A DNA stretch of 64,000 nt, taken from contig JAHQIW010005374.1 in assembly GCA_019055375.1 (NCBI GenBank), positions 1-64,000 of the forward strand. Reading direction: 5' to 3'. The notes beneath the pieces were generated by a model. The model made no database searches. It saw only the letters and a program-made list of their open reading frames with translations, and was not told where the DNA came from. Below, piece by piece: positions 58,370 through 64,000 of this stretch (positions within the stretch are counted from its first letter, which is position 1; the number at the start of each line of letters is the position of its first letter). A program made the translations under genes and the position numbers. The DNA is from Parelaphostrongylus tenuis (taxonomy: Eukaryota > Nematoda > Chromadorea > Rhabditida > Metastrongylidae).

Positions 58370-58495
58370 GCGTCAGTAGTGCAACGGATTAGAGCACGCG
58401 CTACCGGATAGAGTGAGATGTGGGTTCGAGTCTCGCTGGCGCGAAAGTTTTGCACGTCACTCTGCATCTTTGGGTATATCGTAAACTCTATAATT
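58370..58495 (+). mobile_element. tRNA-derived SINE-like unit
   Basis: tRNA-like head 58370-58442: acceptor GCGTCAG/CTGGCGC, perfect D stem GTGC/GCAC, loop CCGGATA, T arm GTGGG-TTCGAGT-CTCGC. The shared tail TTTTGCACGTCAC..TTTGGGTATATCGTAA follows. Same family as 54809-55200. Confidence 0.65.
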
Positions 58496-58734
58496 TACAC
58501 TTTTTCCTATGTAAGCCAAAACCCAATAGTGTTATTATACATTCCATTTGAACAGATGTTTCGGCAGATTTGCCTTTTTTGAAGCACAAGAAGATCAGTT
58601 GCTGCCGGCCAAACACCTCCATCACTTTGTTATAGCATTTCGTCAAACCTAGATTCCAGGCGCATCAAGCACAAAGCAACCTTCAGCATGCTCGCCGTTT
58701 TATATTGACTTTGCTGAGTTGTTTGAGGCACATG

Positions 58735-58875
58735 TGGTGCAGTAGTTAGAGGTGCTCTGCGTTGCACACCAAGTGGATGGGTTCGCCTGCGGGGTCGGTA
58801 AAATTGGTACCAAACTTGTTTAGGAGGATAGGCAGCACTAACATGATGCATCGGTTAGTCTCCACAATCAATCAC
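58735..58875 (+). mobile_element. tRNA-derived SINE-like repeat family 2
   Basis: The head GTGGTGCAGTAGTTAGAGGT has A-box form, with GGGTTCGCCT as a B-box remnant. The tail GGTAAAATTGGTACCAAACT and GATGCATCGGTTAGTC is shared with diverged copies at 53.4 and 54.2 kb. Confidence 0.5.
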
Positions 58876-60477
58876 CTCAAACGAAGCTTGAGCTCGAAAA
58901 CATGCATAGAGCATTTTTCAGGGATTGATCAACGCTAAGGTCACGCTATAGGCCTTCACTATCTGCAGATCATGCATGGATTATGGAGTCAATCCAAATT
59001 GCTTCCAAAATCTTACGCTCTGAATCTTCATGTTCCTGTGCGAGGATGGAGTCTGATAAGTGAGAGATGACCTCATTGAGAGTTTAACTCTACTGGCCTC
59101 AATCAAACAAGAGCAATCACCGGTTCCACGAATTTTAATGAGGACGGTAGTAACATTTTTGGTAAACGATAGGGTTGATAAATAAAAGATTCAAATCTGA
59201 GTCATGTTGTACCAAAATTCGTTCGGTGATAAAAAGGTGTCTATGGTCTAAGTACATATCTTGAGAGACACACGACCGCAAAGGGTTTCGTGGATTAGAG
59301 TATATGTTTTCATATAAAGTTATATGCTGGTTTATTGGTGTTTTTGGATTAGAGCTAAATGCTGCCTCGTAAATAGAATTTGTTACTTATGGAACTTATT
59401 TAAAATTACCGCTGCTTGTCGAATGATCGGCCGCAAAAACAATGTACCGACTGTCTTATTTTTTTCGAACAGTGCTTGAACTTTTTGGAGACTTCGTTGA
59501 TCTGCCTTCACAGCATTTTTTTTTACTTTGAGATCCCAGTACTTCTAGCACTCATTTCGTTTTCCGTCTTTTGAACATCGAAGAGTACAGGTTGAGCGAA
59601 TCTCTTTGTATTCTTGAGGATAGCTTGGCTGAAGCGCTCCACAGGAACTTACTGGTGACCGCCGGAGAGGTTTGAAGGAAGGCGGAGAGGTGAAGCACGG
59701 CTTTGAGCGCGCCACGACGAGCAGCACATTCATTCGCCCACGGCGCCCCGTGTTTCAACTGCTTTAGCAAATTTTTTAAGAAATTTCTAAAATTAATTCG
59801 TGGCAAAATTCAAAAGCGAGGGAAAAAGAGCCGTTTAGATACGAATTGTTAACTGCGAAACTGAAATGGTTTGTCCTATCGTGCTAAAATCTTCTTAATT
59901 TTTCATACGTTAATGGAGTCTAAATCAAGCAAGATATTCGTAGTTAAATGGCTTGCCCTTTTCACCGCAGTAAAATAAAGTCTAACTCAAATACGACTTC
60001 GATATTAGTTGCAACTAATTTGCGTGTCCTTTCCTACACATTGATGAACTGTGTTTGATCCTTTTTCATAATTAAATCGTTTCTTCATTTTGAACGGTCG
60101 TCGCCACATTTTAATGTGAAGATTCCAACACTTCCAAAATACTGACTGGATTTTCTCGAGCCTTTTTAAGGTCCCGCATGGCACCTCAAGTGCGAGTCGT
60201 ACGTCTCTTGCAAACCTCGTAAGTAGCACATGCCATTAGGCTGCACGTCCCCTGCTGACTATAGAGGATCGTCGTAGTAGAGGTTACACTCTGCGTCAAG
60301 TGAAAAGATCATCCAACGTGGCGTTCCATCAGAGTGATGGATTGTCGATAGTTGTATGCTTGGCTTACAGCTTGTTCGGATATTAAATGTCGGTTAACTC
60401 TGAATGTAGACGATTTTCTTTGTAATCAACCTCGGATTATGCAGAGCTAAGGCTGTCAGATGACTGGTTACAGGAGG
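58876..60477. other. No recognised gene
   Basis: A GC-richer patch at 59640-59760 (ORFs 59545-59806, minus) is unassigned. Confidence 0.3.
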
Positions 60478-60545
60478 ATGATGGAGAAAGGATCGAACTA
60501 GCAAATTCCCTTGACCTCAACACTACTCACTCGGCCGCTGCTCCA
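60478..60545 (-). repeat. tRNA-like sequence (degenerate)
   Basis: The minus strand has AGCAGCGGCCGAGTGAGTAG (A-box form) and AGTTCGATCC (B-box form), 68 nt long overall. Acceptor pairing is poor, so a pseudogene or SINE head. Confidence 0.4.
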
Positions 60546-62137
60546 GTCATATAAATTGCAAGGAACTCCAAAGAACTTTCTATATATAAGATCTGTTGCT
60601 ATTTCTCTGAAAAGAAAGCAGGATAATGCCTGACTGTTTCACTGGAGATAACATCGCATATCCATGGGAATCGAGTAATAAAATAGCTCACAGACTCAGA
60701 CTGATCTTTATCTTAATAAGAGTTATTAGATGAAATATCAACGCAACATTTAACAAATATCAAAATAATCGTTATATTGTTAGCATCCCAATCCACTGAC
60801 GCTTGAATATGACAGTGAGGAACACGTTACCAGAGAACCCCATTTTGAGAAGGAGGCTAGGGTACAGACGCCAGAGTGGTGATCAGCAAAAAATGTCAGC
60901 GATTACGCTTTTATCGGATACATGTAAGATTATAGATAGGCCCTGTATAGAGGGGCGTGAGGAAGCGTTGGCCAGAAATGATTTATAATACACATCGGAT
61001 CGATCCGTGGTTCCTTTCCGCATATAGTTTTAACTAAGCTTGTGTTTGGAGCAGTAATTTGGTGCAAGTCTTATGTGAAAGAAGAAGCACTTGATCTGAT
61101 GCATCGACAGGCCACCACAGATTGTCTTCTAGGTCGGATATGTTCAATAATCTCTACAATATGCGGAAAGTTGGGTCCATGATGCACCACTCAAATCTTA
61201 ATTTACGACAAACGCACTATCTTCCGTCCTCTGTTCAAGGATTTCACAGAAAATTCACTCGGATTGTATCCAATGACATTTATGAGGAACACAATCTCAT
61301 TAAATAACGGCGTAATGCACTCCAGCGACCTCCATAATTGGGATGACAGATGAGGAAGCGAATGAACCTGTAGAGTACGCGTGAAGATGAGCTGTGCAAA
61401 TAAGGTAAAAATAAAACAATATAAACAAGCCAAGAACAACGACGCAAAATCACGCTATTTATGGGACTATAATATGGCGCTTCCAAGAGCGCTCGAATAT
61501 CCGATTACGTCAAAATGTAATACATAGAACATGAACAAAATGTATAAAAAACGTCTTTTTTGCAGTACATAATCGAAACAATGTGGCTGTGTGAGCAGGT
61601 TATATGGTCTTGCTCAGTGGGATATTCACTATATTCAATAGAAAATTACATGATAATAAGAAAAGGAATTTTCTGTAATGAAGTAGGATTAGTGTCACAA
61701 CAAGAGAAAGCGTCCTTCTGAAAGGCTTAACTAGTGCAAGATGTAATGTGACTGCACTCTTGATCCATATTCTCACGAGACTTACTGCTAGACGTCCTTA
61801 AAACTTCAAAAGTAATAATGATGACGCTGCAAAAATGGTTACTGATCGTGAAGGATGGGCACAACATTATACAGAATGCGATAACGTTGAAGTGGCATAG
61901 ATGATGCTCAGCTTATTGCCCCTGACGTGCAGCATTTTAATTTCATTTGACGCTGTTTACGCTCACTCTTTTAATGGCTACTTGATCGAACTGTTCAGTG
62001 TCAACGGAGTGCATACAACATCAACAAAAGTAGATCGATGAGCTGGTATTAAATGCTGCTCCTTTTCTTCATTTCGTCATTCATCAATCATTACAGTCTG
62101 GTGGATTCCGTCGATACAAGATCTTCGATGAATAATT
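60546..62137. other. No recognised gene
   Basis: ORFs of 60-80 codons only; nothing recognised. Confidence 0.35.
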
Positions 62138-62400
62138 GAAAGACCTAGAACTTTAAGCGGTGAGTTTTTTTTTGAAATGAAGCTTTCTACTATGCGATCC
62201 AGAACTCGTTTCTTATATTTTCTGCTGAAGTTATGGAGGTTTGAATGAATGATTTGCGAAACAATCTGACCATTCCAGGCTCTGAAAAAGGCAGTTTTTG
62301 CCAAAACGTTACCCACGACGATTACTGTATTATTTATGCATCACTACTACACTGCATTGTTGTATCGCATCACTAATATTTAATAAATGCTATTATTAAC
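62138..62400 (+). mobile_element. Solo Penelope-like element 3' terminal region
   Basis: Closely matches 27105-27370 throughout (TAAGCGGTGAGTTTTTTT, CTATGCGATCCAGA, GGTTATGGAGG-type, ACGATTACTGTATTATTTATG). There is no coding part upstream. Confidence 0.75.
62278..62314 (+). ncRNA. Minimal hammerhead-like motif (solo PLE end)
   Basis: GGCT, CTGAAAA, AGGC..GCC, AAAA, CGTT, ACCC. Stem II is intact. G8 and G12 are lost. Confidence 0.4.
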
Positions 62401-62509
62401 ATCCCAGAAGTGCTAAAAAGAAGAAACTACTCATTTATATCAACTGAGGTTAGCTGATTTCGAGCACTATAGAAACTATCAAAAAAGTACCTTTCAATCA
62501 ACTATTTTA

Positions 62510-62935
62510 GAGCTCGCTCAACATTCAATGTAGTCTGGTAGAATGTTTTAAGCCTTTTGAAGATCTTTTGTGGCATCTGTAGTGGTAGAATTACGTTTCG
62601 ACGCTCTCACAAGCCTCATCACTTTTGGGCAAGCTTTCAAAAAAGTCGATTCAGAGATATATTAAATATGTTCATCAAAAGCCGTAAGCCACACATTTAA
62701 TAATCACTGACTCCGAAGTAAAGTAACATCAAGTTATCTTTTCAGATGACGCGCGGTGATACTTCTTTTTCAACTATTTCTAATAAAAATAGGAACGAGC
62801 AGCTGAATGCAAGCGGTACTGATCAGTCCTGCGAGAAAACCGAAACGTACGTCCACCATTAGAGATGCCATACTAGACCTCTAAAACACTCAAAGCATTC
62901 TATCAGACTATATAAGAAAAATATTTCTAGTAAAC
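62510..62935 (+). mobile_element. Foldback element family B
   Basis: The left end AGTCTGGTAGAATGTTTTAA..GTGGCATCTG is inverted with respect to the right end GATGCCATACTAGACC..GCATTCTATCAGACT. A hammerhead-like core precedes the right end. Confidence 0.65.
62815..62857 (+). ncRNA. Hammerhead-like motif (family B)
   Basis: GGTA, CTGATCA (G8 changed), GTCC..ACC, GAAA, CGTACG, TC, then CACC, which pairs with GGT. Stem III and the cleavage triplet GTC are intact. Confidence 0.5.
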
Positions 62936-63100
62936 CAATGAGGAATATTTGTTAGGCGCAATGGTTAGGAATGCCTAGCAATGCGCGTATGAGTCCTGGT
63001 CCGCTCGCCTTTCCTTGCCAGCACTGCTGCAGTAAGACTTCTCAGGAAGAAGTACCTTCTGCTCCAGTCTTGAAACATTTCATCCTTATTCCTGTACCAG

Positions 63101-64000
63101 GAATCTCGAAAGGATTGCCTCCATCAGCATTTAACGGCAATTATAGAAAAGGAGAGAATACTCAAGCAGCAGCAACGGAAACCACATTCAAGTACGAATA
63201 CATTTATGGTGATGGATATAAAGAAAGCGAGTCATATGTAAGATATGTCAGAATCCGCACCACATTCGTGAAGACAGGTCGAAAAAAATTCATAGATACC
63301 ACCTCATATTGGCAAGAATTAACAAAATTTGATTTCGCCTTTTGATTAAAATCAGAGGGAATTGAAAAACATTGTACGGTAGGCATGATGGTGAATCCTC
63401 GAGCAAGAAGAGCCATTTAGGTACCTTGGTACACAAAAGGTCGTATTGAGACTGGCGACTGTTTGGATAACACAAATGAACTGTAATGCTTAGCGAGTTT
63501 CACTTCTACTTTCCACCACTTTCTTTATAGCACTAAGAATCAAGAAAGCTTTTCGATGATCCTCACATTACGAAAAAACGAAAGAACGCTCAGTTGTCTT
63601 CAAAGAATCGTTACTTTTCAATACGATGGCAACATTCCCGGGACCACATCGTTGTTCCAACTGTTACAGCACATGTCCTCCGGCGATATTGTAAAACTGC
63701 AATTGGAACACATTTTCTACAACTTTTTTAGAAGAAACTCATATGAAGAAGGTTTCGGTACGTAGTCAGAGTAAGCCTTGATAGAGTTCACACTAATGAA
63801 TCTGAGTAATAGTTCTCGAGAAAAAAGTACATTTTTGGTCCTGACGGATTTAGAAAATTATCTAAGAGTGAACAACTTGTGCACTGCGTATGGACAGTAA
63901 TTCTCCTTCACTCTAAGATGAGCATCGATCTACGCTTTTTCTTTGTTGTGTGAAGTTTGTTCTTCTCACAATTGACAGCCAGCAATTGTTGCATTTTCAG
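63101..64000 (+). CDS. Unrecognised multi-exon gene, two exons, continues past right edge
   Basis: Exon 63101-63237 follows CTGTACCAG and ends at a GTAAGA donor in phase 2. Exon 63531-63757 follows TTTCTTTATAG and ends at GTACGT in phase 1. The phases match, giving about 121 codons with IIEKERILKQQQRKPHS, KASHITKNQESFSMILTLRK, LSCLQRIVTFQYDGNIPG, TTSLFQLLQHMSSGDIVKLQ and LEHIFYNFFRRNSYEEGF. The last intron runs to the window end, which is exactly a TGCATTTTCAG acceptor, so the next exon should start at the first base outside. The second exon is leucine-rich and helical. No family recognised. An upstream first exon was not identified with confidence; the first exon is also open in another frame, but that breaks the phase. 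Confidence 0.6.

Noticed and set aside
1..64000. CRISPR array, rRNA, bacterial operon or phage
   Set aside because: No regularly spaced repeats, rRNA motifs or tightly packed same-strand genes were seen.

Overview
The window looks like nematode nuclear DNA, probably from a strongylid (hookworm-like) species. The evidence is compact exons with short introns, TTTCAG-type acceptors, acceptor-like AGs directly before start codons (possible spliced-leader sites), and many decayed RTE and Penelope-like retroelements. No bacterial-type gene organisation is present. Almost every long ORF belongs to a dead mobile element. The real genes are split into small exons that had to be read through splice sites.

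Layout. 1-2760 holds a decayed Penelope-like element (PLE). 3125-7591 (minus) is an HP1-like heterochromatin gene with a chromodomain (cage Tyr15, Trp35, Tyr38) and a chromoshadow-like C-terminus. 8600-12200 holds head-to-head PLE pieces followed by two RTE fragments. 13709-16490 is a foldback element with long inverted ends around a dead mariner transposase piece. It abuts, to the base, a very large inverted duplication. The arms run 16491-25452 and 27570-36529, about 8.96 kb each, around a 2.1-kb spacer that carries a PLE. Each arm carries RTE debris, foldback elements, a three-exon gene for a predicted 68-residue secreted peptide, and a divergent partner exon. 36590-37450 is another RTE piece. 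37.4-62 kb is mostly non-coding and repeat-rich: tRNA-derived SINE-like units, foldback elements, an AT microsatellite and a few ORFs of unknown meaning. 63101-64000 holds two phase-matched exons of an unrecognised gene that runs off the right edge.

The most unusual signal is a set of hammerhead-ribozyme-like cores. They occur in three settings. The first is outward-facing in the terminal inverted repeats of a 318-bp foldback element, present in both palindrome arms. The second is near one end of a second foldback family (best copies 52052-52099 and 19699-19739, the latter duplicated at 33281-33321). The third is a minimal version, GGCT-CTGANGA-AGGC..GCC-GAAA-CGTT-AGCC, near PLE 3' ends. Most copies carry one to three core or stem substitutions. 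Their consensus restores a complete hammerhead, which suggests descent from active ribozymes.
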